Assembly: GCF_003576475.1 (NCBI RefSeq)
Contig: NZ_QWGR01000001.1
Location: 62,001-126,000 of the forward strand
Length of the DNA: 64,000 bases
Source of the DNA: Maribellus luteus
Lineage (GTDB): Bacteria; Bacteroidota; Bacteroidia; Bacteroidales; Prolixibacteraceae
Reading direction: 5' to 3'
The first letter of the stretch is position 1, and the number at the start of each line of letters is the position of its first letter. A model generated the notes under the pieces. That model searched no databases, was not told where the DNA came from, and saw only the letters and a program-made list of their open reading frames with translations. Made by a program: the position numbers and the translations under genes. Shown here piece by piece: positions 1 to 9,053 of this stretch.

Positions 1-175
1 TTTTATATTCTTTTATAGTATCGCCTATAATGCGTGTTCCTTTTCCTCTAATTATGTAGGTCAGTTCATACCTGTCATGCCTGTGAAAAGGTAAATGGAA
101 TACTTTCTCCTTGTACGTTTTTACTGTATAAAGAAATTTTTGTTGGGGAATGGTATTTATTAGGATTGACGACAT
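1..175 (-). CDS. AraC-family regulator, N-terminal part (cut by window edge)
   Basis: A reading frame opens with ATG at 175 on the minus strand and stays open to base 1, giving 58 codons. The peptide contains LPFHRHDRYELTYIIRGKG, which is the typical start of the cupin sensor domain of AraC-type regulators (His-rich strand followed by a YEL.YI..G.G strand). The DNA-binding C-terminus lies outside the window. The gene is divergent from the hexuronate operon that starts at 306, so a role as its local regulator is likely but inferred. The assignment rests on a short fragment. Confidence 0.65.
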   Translation of the reverse strand, partial: MSSILINTIPQQKFLYTVKTYKEKVFHLPFHRHDRYELTYIIRGKGTRIIGDTIKEYK

Positions 176-274
176 GTACAAATATGACAAATATTTATAA
201 CAAATAACCAGTATTGTGCATGAATAGTATTATAAGTTGTTTCTATTGTGAAATAGAATTTCATTCATCCTCTC

Positions 275-282
275 TAAATTTG
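275..282 (+). promoter_or_regulatory. Candidate -7 box of the hexuronate operon
   Basis: TAAATTTG, followed by C, matches the Bacteroidota housekeeping -7 consensus TAnnTTTG exactly. It lies 24 bases before the ATG at 306, which allows a short leader. I do not see a clear -33 TTTG at the usual 19-21 base spacing, so activator dependence on the divergent AraC-type protein is possible. Confidence 0.45.
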
Positions 283-305
283 CTGCGATTCTTAAATTAA
301 AAATA

Positions 306-992
306 ATGTGGAGTAACGATAAAGAACTTTTTAAAATAGCTCGAGAAGAGCTGTTTACAGCTTTAGTTGGCGATGTGTTGGACAAGTTGGGATACTTACA
401 TCAATTTGTTGCTCCCGATGTAAAGCCAATCACAAAGGGAATGGTCGTAATTGGAAGAGCTATGCCGGTTTTAGAAGCAGATGTTTTTCTGGAAGAAGCA
501 GAAACAACCAATAACCCGATGATGAAAAAGCCATTCGGGATCATGTTTGAAGCCCTGGATTGTTTGAAGGAGGACGAGGTTTACATTTGTTCCGGTTCTT
601 CACCCCGTTATGCACTATGGGGTGGACTTATGAGTACTCGTGCAATAAAATTGGGAGCAGCCGGAGCCGTTGTTGATGGATATTCGCGTGATACAAATGA
701 AATTGAAGAGCTTAACTTTCCCACATTCTCCATAGGCACGTATGCACAAGACCAGGGGCCAAGAGGAAAAGTAATTGATTATAACGTACCCATTGAATTT
801 AATGGAATAAGGGTTAATCCTGGCGATATTGTTTTTGGAGACAGGGATGGTGTTCTTATTGTGCCAAAAGAAATTGAAAAGGAAGCCTTTGAAGGTGCCA
901 TTGAAAAAGCTCGCGGCGAAAAACTGGTAAAAAACGCGCTGGAAGAAGGAATGAGTACGGTTGATGCATTTGCAAAATTCGGAATAATGTAG
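306..992 (+). CDS. RraA-family protein with aldolase-type metal site
   Basis: The 228-residue product matches the RraA / HMG-CHA aldolase fold. It carries the G-x20-R-D-x2-E signature: Gly in WGGLMSTRAI, then exactly 20 residues to RDTNE. In the aldolase members these Arg, Asp and Glu residues bind substrate and the divalent metal, whereas true RNase E regulators have a degenerate site. It is followed after two bases by glucuronate isomerase, so it is the first gene of a hexuronate operon. I infer a lyase acting on a 2-keto sugar acid or a pathway side product; the actual substrate cannot be read from the sequence. A purely regulatory role is less likely given the intact motif. Confidence 0.75.
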   Translation: MWSNDKELFKIAREELFTALVGDVLDKLGYLHQFVAPDVKPITKGMVVIGRAMPVLEADVFLEEAETTNNPMMKKPFGIMFEALDCLKEDEVYICSGSSPRYALWGGLMSTRAIKLGAAGAVVDGYSRDTNEIEELNFPTFSIGTYAQDQGPRGKVIDYNVPIEFNGIRVNPGDIVFGDRDGVLIVPKEIEKEAFEGAIEKARGEKLVKNALEEGMSTVDAFAKFGIM

Positions 993-994
993 AC

Positions 995-2401
995 ATGGAA
1001 AATCCAATCATTCATCCTGATTTTCTCATGCAAAGCGATGTGGCTCGTGAGCTTTATCACGATTATGCTGCACCAATGCCAATTATAGACTATCATTGTC
1101 ATTTGCCAGCCCAGGAAATAGCACAGGACAGAGTCTACAAAAATCTAACCCAAGCCTGGCTCTATGGCGACCATTATAAATGGCGGGCCATGCGTACAAA
1201 TGGGATAGGAGAAAAGTATATAACCGGAGCAGCATCAGACTGGGAGAAGTTTGAGAGCTGGTCAAAAACGGTTCCTTATACGGTGCGAAATCCTTTGTAC
1301 CATTGGACGCATCTGGAATTGGTAAAGCCGTTTGGAATTAAAGAAATTCTAAATCCCAGATCGGCACGAAGAATTTATGACAATGCCTCTGAACAGTTAA
1401 GCTCCGGTGAATTAAGTGTGCAAGCCATACTCCAAAAATTTAATGTGGTAAAGGTATGCACCACCGATGATCCGGTTGATTCCCTGGCGTGGCATCAAGC
1501 TTTTACTAAATCAGATTGTACCATTGCTGTAAAGCCTGCATGGCGTCCCGATAAGGCCCTGGATGTAAGAAATGCAGGCGGTTTTAATGCATATGTGGAT
1601 AAGCTGGCAGAAGCAACGGCAGTCGATATAATTCATTTTGAGGATTTCATAAATGCACTGAAGCAAAGACATGAATACTTTCACAGGAACGGATGCCGGG
1701 TGTCAGATCATGGTCTGGAATTCCCTTTCCCGGTTGAAGAAGTAGGAGAGAAAGAACTGGAAATTATCTTCAATACCATTCGGGGAGGTAAAGAACTCAA
1801 TAGAAAAGAACAGGCTAAGTTTATGTCGGCCATGTTGTTTGAACTGGCCGTTTGGAACCACGAAAAAGGTTGGGTACAACAATTTCATGTGGGTGCCTTA
1901 CGCGATGTTAATACCAAGGGTGTACAAAATGTAGGACAAGCATGTGGTTTCGATTCCATTGCCGATTTTAATTATGCACATTCCATGGGATTGTTTTTAA
2001 ATCGCCTGGAAGAACAGGGGAAACTGACCAAGACAATCATTTATAACCTGAATCCACGCGATAACGAAATGGTTGCATCGATGATTGGAAATTTCCAGGA
2101 TGGTTCGGTACCTGGCAAAATGCAATTTGGTTCAGGCTGGTGGTTTCTTGATCAAAAGGATGGTATGGAGAAACAAATAAATGCCCTCTCAAACCAGGGA
2201 CTATTAAGTCGTTTTGTAGGAATGCTAACCGATTCACGCAGTTTCTTGTCCTTCTCACGTCACGAATATTTTAGACGAATTCTTTGCAATCTAATCGGAG
2301 AAGACGTTAAAAATGGGGAGCTACCCAAAGATATGGAACTATTGGGTGAGATTGTTCAGGGCATTTGTTACAACAATGCAGAAGCATATTTTGATTTGTA
2401 A
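995..2401 (+). CDS. uxaC: Glucuronate (uronate) isomerase UxaC
   Basis: The enzyme interconverts D-glucuronate and D-fructuronate (also galacturonate and tagaturonate) and is cytoplasmic. The 468-residue length is the family norm. The amidohydrolase-like metal motif YHCHLP sits at residues 33-38 with His34 and His36; VCTTDDPVDSL and FHVGALRDVN are conserved UxaC blocks further on. The start lies two bases after the preceding stop, so the two genes are almost certainly cotranscribed and coupled. Together with the SDR and UxuA genes downstream it gives the conversion of a uronate to 2-keto-3-deoxygluconate. Confidence 0.95.
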   Translation: MENPIIHPDFLMQSDVARELYHDYAAPMPIIDYHCHLPAQEIAQDRVYKNLTQAWLYGDHYKWRAMRTNGIGEKYITGAASDWEKFESWSKTVPYTVRNPLYHWTHLELVKPFGIKEILNPRSARRIYDNASEQLSSGELSVQAILQKFNVVKVCTTDDPVDSLAWHQAFTKSDCTIAVKPAWRPDKALDVRNAGGFNAYVDKLAEATAVDIIHFEDFINALKQRHEYFHRNGCRVSDHGLEFPFPVEEVGEKELEIIFNTIRGGKELNRKEQAKFMSAMLFELAVWNHEKGWVQQFHVGALRDVNTKGVQNVGQACGFDSIADFNYAHSMGLFLNRLEEQGKLTKTIIYNLNPRDNEMVASMIGNFQDGSVPGKMQFGSGWWFLDQKDGMEKQINALSNQGLLSRFVGMLTDSRSFLSFSRHEYFRRILCNLIGEDVKNGELPKDMELLGEIVQGICYNNAEAYFDL

Positions 2402-2430
2402 TTAATGATTTTTAGAAAGGATACAATAAG

Positions 2431-3189
2431 ATGGAAAATTTAGTTGATTTAAGAGGAAAAGTGGCCCTTGTAACCGGAGCTGCCGCAGGTATTGGATTGG
2501 GAATTGCAAGACAATTCATAAACCTGGGAGCGAAAGTAGCCATTACCGATTTAAACAAGGACAGCCTGGACGATGTAAAAGCTGAGTTGGGAGAAAATTG
2601 TTTTACCTATGTAAACGATGTAACGCAAAAAGACAAACACGAGGAGCTTATTAACGATATTGAAAAGAATATTGGCCCATTGGAAATATTGGTAAACAAT
2701 GCCGGAAGACATTGTAAAAAACCATCATTCGAAACAACTGACGAGGAATTTGCCGCTGTGATTGATACCAACTTAACCAGCTTGTTCGCATTGACACGTG
2801 CAGCGGTAAAACCAATGATCTCAAGAGGGAAAGGCTCGGTTATTAACATTAGTTCCATGGCCGCTTTATACGGAATAAGCCAGGTTGTTGCCTACAGTAG
2901 CTCAAAAACTGCATTATTAGGCTTAACCCGAACTTTAGCTACCGAATACTCTCACCACGGAATCCGATTCAATTCCATTGCCCCCGGTTTTATCGAATCG
3001 AAAATGTTCCGCGCCATAATGGACAAGGATCCTGCACGGGAAGCTAAGATATTAGCACGTACACCCGCCGGAAAATTCGGCATGCCTGAAGATATTGCTA
3101 AAGCAGCTGCATTTCTGGCATCCGATGCATCAGACTTTATTACAGGTGTTTGTTTACCGGTTGATGGTGGTAACTCAATCGGTTTTTAA
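2431..3189 (+). CDS. SDR-family oxidoreductase, candidate fructuronate (mannonate) reductase
   Basis: This is a classical short-chain dehydrogenase of 252 residues. TGAAAGIG at 15-22 binds the nucleotide, NNAG is at 89-92, and the catalytic Ser141/142, Tyr155 and Lys159 (YSSSK) are all present. Asp40 after the second beta strand favours NAD(H). Its position between uxaC and uxuA places it at the step normally done by UxuB, reduction of D-fructuronate to D-mannonate. That role is an inference from context; SDR sequence alone does not fix the substrate. Confidence 0.85.
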   Translation: MENLVDLRGKVALVTGAAAGIGLGIARQFINLGAKVAITDLNKDSLDDVKAELGENCFTYVNDVTQKDKHEELINDIEKNIGPLEILVNNAGRHCKKPSFETTDEEFAAVIDTNLTSLFALTRAAVKPMISRGKGSVINISSMAALYGISQVVAYSSSKTALLGLTRTLATEYSHHGIRFNSIAPGFIESKMFRAIMDKDPAREAKILARTPAGKFGMPEDIAKAAAFLASDASDFITGVCLPVDGGNSIGF

Positions 3190-3203
3190 CAAACTTTTTA
3201 AGG

Positions 3204-4448
3204 ATGTCGAAACTAAAAAAAATAATAGCCTCGGTTCTTCCCGGTATATTTTTAATCGGTTATAATGTCGGAACCGGAAGCGTTACTTCCATGTCGAAAG
3301 CGGGAGCCAATTTTGGCCTTGACCTGCTCTGGACAATCTTTATCAGTTGCATCATTACCTACTATCTGATTACTCACTTCAGTAAATATACCATGGTAAG
3401 TGGTGAAACCATTATTGACGGAATCAAAAAACACATTCACCCGGCTGTAGCACTGGTGCTGATTGCAGCACTTTCTAGTATTATTTTAAGTGCCCTTATG
3501 GGATTGTTAGGAATACTCGTTGAAGTGCTCGAAGTAGCTTCTCAAACCGGATCAGGTAAAGGAATACCCCAGGTGTACTGGGCAATTTTTATTGCAGTTG
3601 GAATTTATGTACTGCTTTGGATTGGGAACTATTCGTTTTTCGAAAAGGTACTTGCCATTTTTGTTGCGGTTATGGGCGCCTGCTTTATTGCAACAATGTT
3701 TGTTAATTTTCCGTCAATAGGTGAAATCACCAAAGGTTTTGTCCCACAAGTACCTGATACAGCTGAGGGTAGCGACAATAGTCCTTTAATTATTGTTGCC
3801 GGTATGGTTGGGACAACCGTTTCAGTGTTTGCCTTTATAATTCGTTCGCAAATTGTGAAGGAAACAGGATGGAAAATGAAGGACAATACCCTGCAAAAAA
3901 GGGATGCTTTTGTAAGTGCTTCGATGATGTTTGTAATTAGTGCAGCCGTGCTAATTACTGCTTCATCAACACTTCATGTCCAGGGTTTAAAAATGAACAA
4001 TGTGGCAGAGATGATTCCTTTGCTTGAACCGATTGCGGGCAAAGCAGCGATGTTTGTTTTTGTGGTTGGTATTTTGGCTGCAGGGCTGTCTTCTCACTTA
4101 CCCAATCTTTTGGTTATTCCATGGTTAATGATTGATTTCAACAATGAAGAGCGAAATACCCGGACAACAAAATATCGTATTGTTCTGTTGGTTCTCTCAA
4201 TTATTAGCGTGCTTGGTGTAGTTGCAGGTATAAAGCCGGTTTTTATTCTCATGTTATCTCAGGCCAGTATTGCAATTGTTTTGCCTCTTACCATAGCCTG
4301 TATATTCTTTTTAACTTCTAAAAAAGCAATTATGGGGAAACATACCAACCGGATTCACGATGTTGTAATACTGACCTTAATACTGGTATTTGCACTATAT
4401 ATGAGTAACCTTGGTATTCAGGGGCTAATTGCCGATTTGAAGTCGTAA
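3204..4448 (+). CDS. Nramp-fold membrane protein lacking the metal-binding residues
   Basis: The 414-residue protein has about eleven hydrophobic segments and aligns with Nramp transporters, including the MntH encoded at 26732-27994 (shared AGANFG in helix 1 and a similar helix 6 region). The metal ligands are missing. The helix 1 DPGN motif is replaced by GTGS at 23-26, and the helix 6 MPHN motif by SVFA at 207-210. It cannot be a conventional Mn/Fe carrier. It is the only membrane transporter in the hexuronate operon, 14 bases after the SDR gene, so uptake of a uronate or another organic solute is a reasonable but untested inference. Confidence 0.75.
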   Translation: MSKLKKIIASVLPGIFLIGYNVGTGSVTSMSKAGANFGLDLLWTIFISCIITYYLITHFSKYTMVSGETIIDGIKKHIHPAVALVLIAALSSIILSALMGLLGILVEVLEVASQTGSGKGIPQVYWAIFIAVGIYVLLWIGNYSFFEKVLAIFVAVMGACFIATMFVNFPSIGEITKGFVPQVPDTAEGSDNSPLIIVAGMVGTTVSVFAFIIRSQIVKETGWKMKDNTLQKRDAFVSASMMFVISAAVLITASSTLHVQGLKMNNVAEMIPLLEPIAGKAAMFVFVVGILAAGLSSHLPNLLVIPWLMIDFNNEERNTRTTKYRIVLLVLSIISVLGVVAGIKPVFILMLSQASIAIVLPLTIACIFFLTSKKAIMGKHTNRIHDVVILTLILVFALYMSNLGIQGLIADLKS

Positions 4449-4575
4449 ATAATTTTATGTCGACATTAAAAAATAAAGAATGAACGAGCATGGAAAAACT
4501 TCGCACAAAAGGAAATGATTATTTCTACTTTGCGAGTTCCATGTGATACCATACAAAACAAACAATTATAATCAC

Positions 4576-5640
4576 ATGAAATTAGGATTTGGATTATATA
4601 AACATTTGCTGAACGATGAGCATTTCCGTTTTGCAAAACAATGCGGTGCTACGCATATAGTAGCACATTTGGTGGATTATTTTGGCCATGAAAAAAACAA
4701 TAAAAATAATGCGAACCAACCTATTGGAGAAGAAGGAGGTTGGGGAAATGCCGGTGGTGGAGAACTATGGTCGTTGGACTATTTACTTGATTTAAAGAAG
4801 AAAATTAATAGCCATGGTATGGAATTATATGCCATTGAAAACTTCGATCCTGCCGTTTGGCATGATATTTTGCTCGATGGCCATAAAAAAGAAGAACAGA
4901 TTGAGTTGATAAAAGAACAAATCAGAATTGTTGGGAAAGCCGGTATTCCGGTTTTTGGTTATAACTTTTCGCTGGCCGGTGTTGCCGCTCGTACCGTGGG
5001 ACCTTATGCCAGGGGAGGAGCCGAATCGGTAGGAATGGAAGGAAGCATTGATGATACACCTATTCCGAACGGAATGGTTTGGAACATGGTTTACGATGAA
5101 AATGCTCCTGAAGGAATAATGCCAAAAATTAGCCACGATGAGCTTTGGAATCGTTTAACTTATTTTTTAGACGAAATTATACCGGTTGCGGAAGAGGCAG
5201 GTGTTATGATGGCAGCACATCCCGACGATCCACCAATGCCGTATGTAAGAAATACGCCACGCCTGGTTTACCAGCCAAACATGTATCAAAGGCTTATTGA
5301 TATGAAACCCAGTGAATCCAATGGTCTGGAATTTTGTTTGGGTAGTGTTGCCGAAATGACCGAAGGCGATATTTATGAGGCTACTGATGCGTACAGCAAG
5401 CAAAATAAGATTGGCTATATTCACTTTAGAAATGTAGTGGGGAAAGTACCCGATTACAAAGAGGTTTTTGTTGATGAAGGAGATATTGATATGGCACGTA
5501 TCATTCGTATTCTTAAAAAGAATGATTTTAAAGGTGTATTAATTCCTGACCATACGCCACAAATGACCTGCGATGCTCCATGGCATGCAGGTATGGCTTA
5601 TGCAATGGGGTATATGAAAGCCTTACTGAAGAATAATTAG
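4576..5640 (+). CDS. uxuA: Mannonate dehydratase (UxuA family)
   Basis: The enzyme dehydrates D-mannonate to 2-keto-3-deoxy-D-gluconate. The UxuA TIM-barrel blocks MMAAHPDDPP, CLGSVAEM and YIHFRNV are present, including the metal-binding His and Cys; the DHTPQM block near the C-terminus is also typical. I choose the ATG at 4576 (MKLGFGLYKHLL, 354 residues). An in-frame GTG at 4543 would add an unconserved 11-residue extension. No 2-keto-3-deoxygluconate kinase or aldolase gene is visible in the window, so the end of the pathway must be encoded elsewhere or be done by the RraA-type protein. Confidence 0.9.
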   Translation: MKLGFGLYKHLLNDEHFRFAKQCGATHIVAHLVDYFGHEKNNKNNANQPIGEEGGWGNAGGGELWSLDYLLDLKKKINSHGMELYAIENFDPAVWHDILLDGHKKEEQIELIKEQIRIVGKAGIPVFGYNFSLAGVAARTVGPYARGGAESVGMEGSIDDTPIPNGMVWNMVYDENAPEGIMPKISHDELWNRLTYFLDEIIPVAEEAGVMMAAHPDDPPMPYVRNTPRLVYQPNMYQRLIDMKPSESNGLEFCLGSVAEMTEGDIYEATDAYSKQNKIGYIHFRNVVGKVPDYKEVFVDEGDIDMARIIRILKKNDFKGVLIPDHTPQMTCDAPWHAGMAYAMGYMKALLKNN

Positions 5641-5665
5641 AGAAAAAACCAAATAAGTCATTACA

Positions 5666-8299
5666 ATGAGATCAATTCTATACCTGTTCTTAATAGTGCT
5701 CATATGTTCGTGTGGCAAATCACAAAAAACGGTTGATATAACCCTCCCTGAAAATGCCGATGAGATTGAACAACTTGCTGCCGCCGAGTTAAGCACATAT
5801 TTGGGGAATATTTACGAGGATTACCAGTTTCGTATAGTAACTGAATCAAAAAGCAAAAACAAAATATTCATCGGCGTAAAAGACAAATTGCCTGAGGATC
5901 AACAATTGCTTTCTTCCGTTCCCCAAAGTAAAGAAGGTTTTTCAGTTTTTCATACGAAAGAAAATATAGGAGTAATTACTTCAGAAGGAAGTAAGGGATT
6001 GTTGTATGGGGTATATGAGTTGATGGAAAAGTTGGGTTATTCCTTTGTTTTTAGCGGCGATTTTGCCCCTCCTAAAAAAGAGGTTTTTGATTTTGACCGA
6101 TGGAACCTGACAAACGAACCCTTGGTTGAGGAGCGAACAGTATTCAATTGGCATAATTTTTTAAGTGGTTGCACAGCCTGGGATTATGAAGATTGGGTGT
6201 TGTGGATAAATCAGGCACAGAAAATGGGATACAATACCATAATGGTTCACGGTTACGCCAACAATCCCATGTTTACTTTCGAATATAAGGGCATGAAAAA
6301 ACCTGTTGGTTACCTCACCAATTCTGCTGAAGGAAGGGATTGGTCGACCGAGCACGTGAACGATGTAAGACGTTTGCCGGGAGGGCATGTGTTTGATGAT
6401 GCTGTTTTTGGCAGTGAGGCAAGTAAGGTGCCGGAGGAAGAAAAGGTGGCTGGAGTGCAACATTTAATGAAGCGCGTTTTCCAACATGCCAAAGCAAGGG
6501 GTATAAGGGTTAACATAGCCCTTGATTTTGATATTGTGGCAGCAATACCACAGGAGATGATGGAAAAGATTCCGGAGACCGACAAATTCAAAGTAAACCA
6601 CAGGGGAATTGGCTGGATGGGGGAAAAAGCCGGTGAGGTATGGTTGCCACGTCCCGATAAAACTGAAGGCTATAACTATTATAAAAAGCAGGTGGCCGAT
6701 CTTTTAAAGCTATACCCTGAGATCGACAAATACGTATTGTGGAGAAGGGCGGCAGGCTCGGTTTGGCACGAATTAAAAAGGAATGAGATGCCAAAGGAGT
6801 GGCAAAAGGAATTTCTTCAGAAAATAAAAGAAAAGCCGGAACTGGCAGAATTGCCAAAATCTGAAGGTGTTTTTGCTCAATCGAAAATGGCCTATGCCTA
6901 CCAACAGGCATTTAGAGAGCTAAACCGTGAAGATGTTGATATTGCCTATGGCACATGGCAATGGAAATCGCTGAAACCTATGCATGCCTTTTATCCGGAT
7001 TTTACGACAATCTATATTTTGGACTCAGAAGTAATACGGGGAGATTTGCACTTGCATAATCAAGCAATGATAGATGATATTGCTTCGTGGAGCAAAGCGG
7101 GTAAAATTATACCGGTAATCTGGCCTCACCACGACGATGGTGCATACATTGGGGCTCCTTTAGCTCCCTTCGAGGATTTTAATGAAACACTAAAAGAGCT
7201 AAAATCCAATGGGTTTGGAGTAATTCACTGGATGACCAGGCCCTTTGATTCATTTTTTATACATCACTCCCGCCAGGTAATGGCCAATTCCGAAAATCAG
7301 TCCTTAAACCAAACTTTAAAAGAATTAGGTGAGAAGTGGTTCGGTTCAGAAGGTGCTGAAACAATGTCGTGGTATTTAACCATGATGAATGAGAATATGC
7401 CGGTATTTGGGCGAGAAACAAGTTCCGAGTTTATTGATAAACCACACTACGATAAGTTTGATGATCCAGCCAAAGTTATTGACGCATGTAATCAACGGCT
7501 TGATCTTCTTGAAAAAGTAAACCGGGAAGTGCTCTCAAAAGACCAGGAACAGATGTACCTTTTTTATAAGAATTTGGAAATATTTGTCAGAGATTTTAAT
7601 AAACAACAGCAATTATACCTTTCATTTTTAAAAGAACATAATGCCGGGAATATCGAAACTTCGAAAAGAATCGCCGATCAGTTTAATCCAGAAGAGGTTT
7701 TGGAACATTATGCAAAAACCATACAATACGGATATAGTACCAAGGGTGAAAAGGGTTTGTTGTTTTCCATGGGATTGCGATGGCTGCCTCACTTTATTTC
7801 TTTGAAGCAGTTGGTTGGAAAAGAAAGTATCCGCATTAATTTTGGTCATACTTCGCATGAAGCACTGGCACAGATGCCGGGTAGATTAACTTACCTTGTA
7901 AACAGAGAGAGAAGCTACTGGAAAGTTTTGGGAGAAAAAGAAACGGGAAAAACAGTTGTGGACATAAACTCCTCCTCAGAGGATTACAAGGAAATATACC
8001 GAAATGGAATTCTGGTTGATACTGCAGTTGAGTTTCCGTTAAATGCTTTTACCAGTAAAAAGGCATTAAGTGCAGGGCAATATAAATTAAAGGTATTACT
8101 GTTTTCAAGGCAAGAAAGAGGTACAGTCGAGTATAAGATAAATAACATTTCCAATGTTGTAGAATTTGAACAAAATGGTGGATTTGAAGTAAATATCACA
8201 GTTGATGGAACTACTAATCCAATATTTGAGATTATTCCGCAAAAGGGTGAATCAATATTGTGCGGATTGATCCTATCTCATGAAGATGTTGACCAGTAG
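5666..8299 (+). CDS. Large lipoprotein, putative glycoside hydrolase (alpha-glucuronidase-like)
   Basis: The 877-residue product begins with a lipoprotein signal ending ICSC at Cys16. Residues of about 20-125 resemble the N-terminal domain of GH67 alpha-glucuronidases (AAAELSTYLG, then GLLYGVYELMEKLGY). A TIM-barrel-like catalytic region with many Trp/His blocks follows (VIWPHHDDG, VIHWMTRPFD) and then a beta-rich C-terminus. It closes the hexuronate operon 25 bases after uxuA. Release of glucuronic acid from a polysaccharide at the cell surface would fit, but I cannot assign the family firmly or name catalytic acids; GH20- or GH115-like relatives are alternatives. Confidence 0.55.
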   Translation: MRSILYLFLIVLICSCGKSQKTVDITLPENADEIEQLAAAELSTYLGNIYEDYQFRIVTESKSKNKIFIGVKDKLPEDQQLLSSVPQSKEGFSVFHTKENIGVITSEGSKGLLYGVYELMEKLGYSFVFSGDFAPPKKEVFDFDRWNLTNEPLVEERTVFNWHNFLSGCTAWDYEDWVLWINQAQKMGYNTIMVHGYANNPMFTFEYKGMKKPVGYLTNSAEGRDWSTEHVNDVRRLPGGHVFDDAVFGSEASKVPEEEKVAGVQHLMKRVFQHAKARGIRVNIALDFDIVAAIPQEMMEKIPETDKFKVNHRGIGWMGEKAGEVWLPRPDKTEGYNYYKKQVADLLKLYPEIDKYVLWRRAAGSVWHELKRNEMPKEWQKEFLQKIKEKPELAELPKSEGVFAQSKMAYAYQQAFRELNREDVDIAYGTWQWKSLKPMHAFYPDFTTIYILDSEVIRGDLHLHNQAMIDDIASWSKAGKIIPVIWPHHDDGAYIGAPLAPFEDFNETLKELKSNGFGVIHWMTRPFDSFFIHHSRQVMANSENQSLNQTLKELGEKWFGSEGAETMSWYLTMMNENMPVFGRETSSEFIDKPHYDKFDDPAKVIDACNQRLDLLEKVNREVLSKDQEQMYLFYKNLEIFVRDFNKQQQLYLSFLKEHNAGNIETSKRIADQFNPEEVLEHYAKTIQYGYSTKGEKGLLFSMGLRWLPHFISLKQLVGKESIRINFGHTSHEALAQMPGRLTYLVNRERSYWKVLGEKETGKTVVDINSSSEDYKEIYRNGILVDTAVEFPLNAFTSKKALSAGQYKLKVLLFSRQERGTVEYKINNISNVVEFEQNGGFEVNITVDGTTNPIFEIIPQKGESILCGLILSHEDVDQ

Positions 8300-8529
8300 A
8301 GTCTTGAACTTATTGTCTTATGCTAAGGTTAAATGGTATTGATCCTGCAAGGTTTTGTTCGGACAATAGTTTACAGAGGATAACTATAGATATATTGAAA
8401 GAGAAATAATATCCTTAGTGTCGTAGCTTATTACAACTTATACTAATGTCACAAGTATAACCAAATGGAATCACTTTTACGTTCGGGGTCTGTTTAATTT
8501 CTGACATACAGTGTTTTAATCAAGTTTAG

Positions 8530-8548
8530 GTGAAAGTAGAGCTTTCAC
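8530..8548. repeat. Short inverted repeat before the recombinase remnant
   Basis: GTGAAAG and CTTTCAC are separated by five bases, 34 bases before the recombinase start. It may be an operator or a recombinase-binding half-site pair. The rest of the 8300-8582 intergenic stretch is AT-rich and shows nothing else I recognise. Confidence 0.35.
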
Positions 8549-8582
8549 AGTAGAATGGCTTTAAACCATAAAATTTAAAGCT

Positions 8583-9053
8583 ATGTCACGACTTGGTCAA
8601 AGAACAACAACGTCATCAATGGACTGGGATCAGTTCAAATTACTTATTTCAAACTTAGAACGCGATGGTGAAAACAAGTATTGTTTATTAATTGCAATTG
8701 GTGTATTCACCGGTCTTCGAATCGGAGATTTACTTAAACTTCGGTATAGTCAATTTGAGAATGGAGAAACCTTTACCATTGTCGAGAAGAAAACAAAAAA
8801 GACAAGAAGGATAAAAATTAATCAGGACCTAAAATCCATGGTTCAAAGGATTAAGAAAAAAATGTCGATTACAGATGACAATCAATTCATATTCATTAAT
8901 CGGTATGGAATAAAGCCAATTGACAGGAGTTGGGTAAATGTAAAACTGAAAAGTATTTTCAAAAAATACAAAATAAAAGTTGAAGGAAATATTTCATCAC
9001 ACATGTTCAGGAAAACTCTCGGGAATACTATTTCGAATGTTTTCATAGGCTAA
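8583..9053 (+). pseudogene. Tyrosine recombinase, C-terminally truncated
   Basis: The product starts like the short stand-alone catalytic-domain integrases of Bacteroidota (MSRLGQRTTTSSMDWDQF). The first catalytic Arg is present (TGLRIGDL, Arg46), the Lys strand is present (KKTKKTRR, about 70-76) and the HxxR box is present (His140, Arg143). The frame then runs into unrelated codons (about 147-156) and stops. The second His/Trp and the nucleophilic Tyr are absent, so the enzyme cannot be active. The sequence beyond about 9015 belongs to another gene read in a different frame, so a deletion joined two genes here. Confidence 0.85.
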
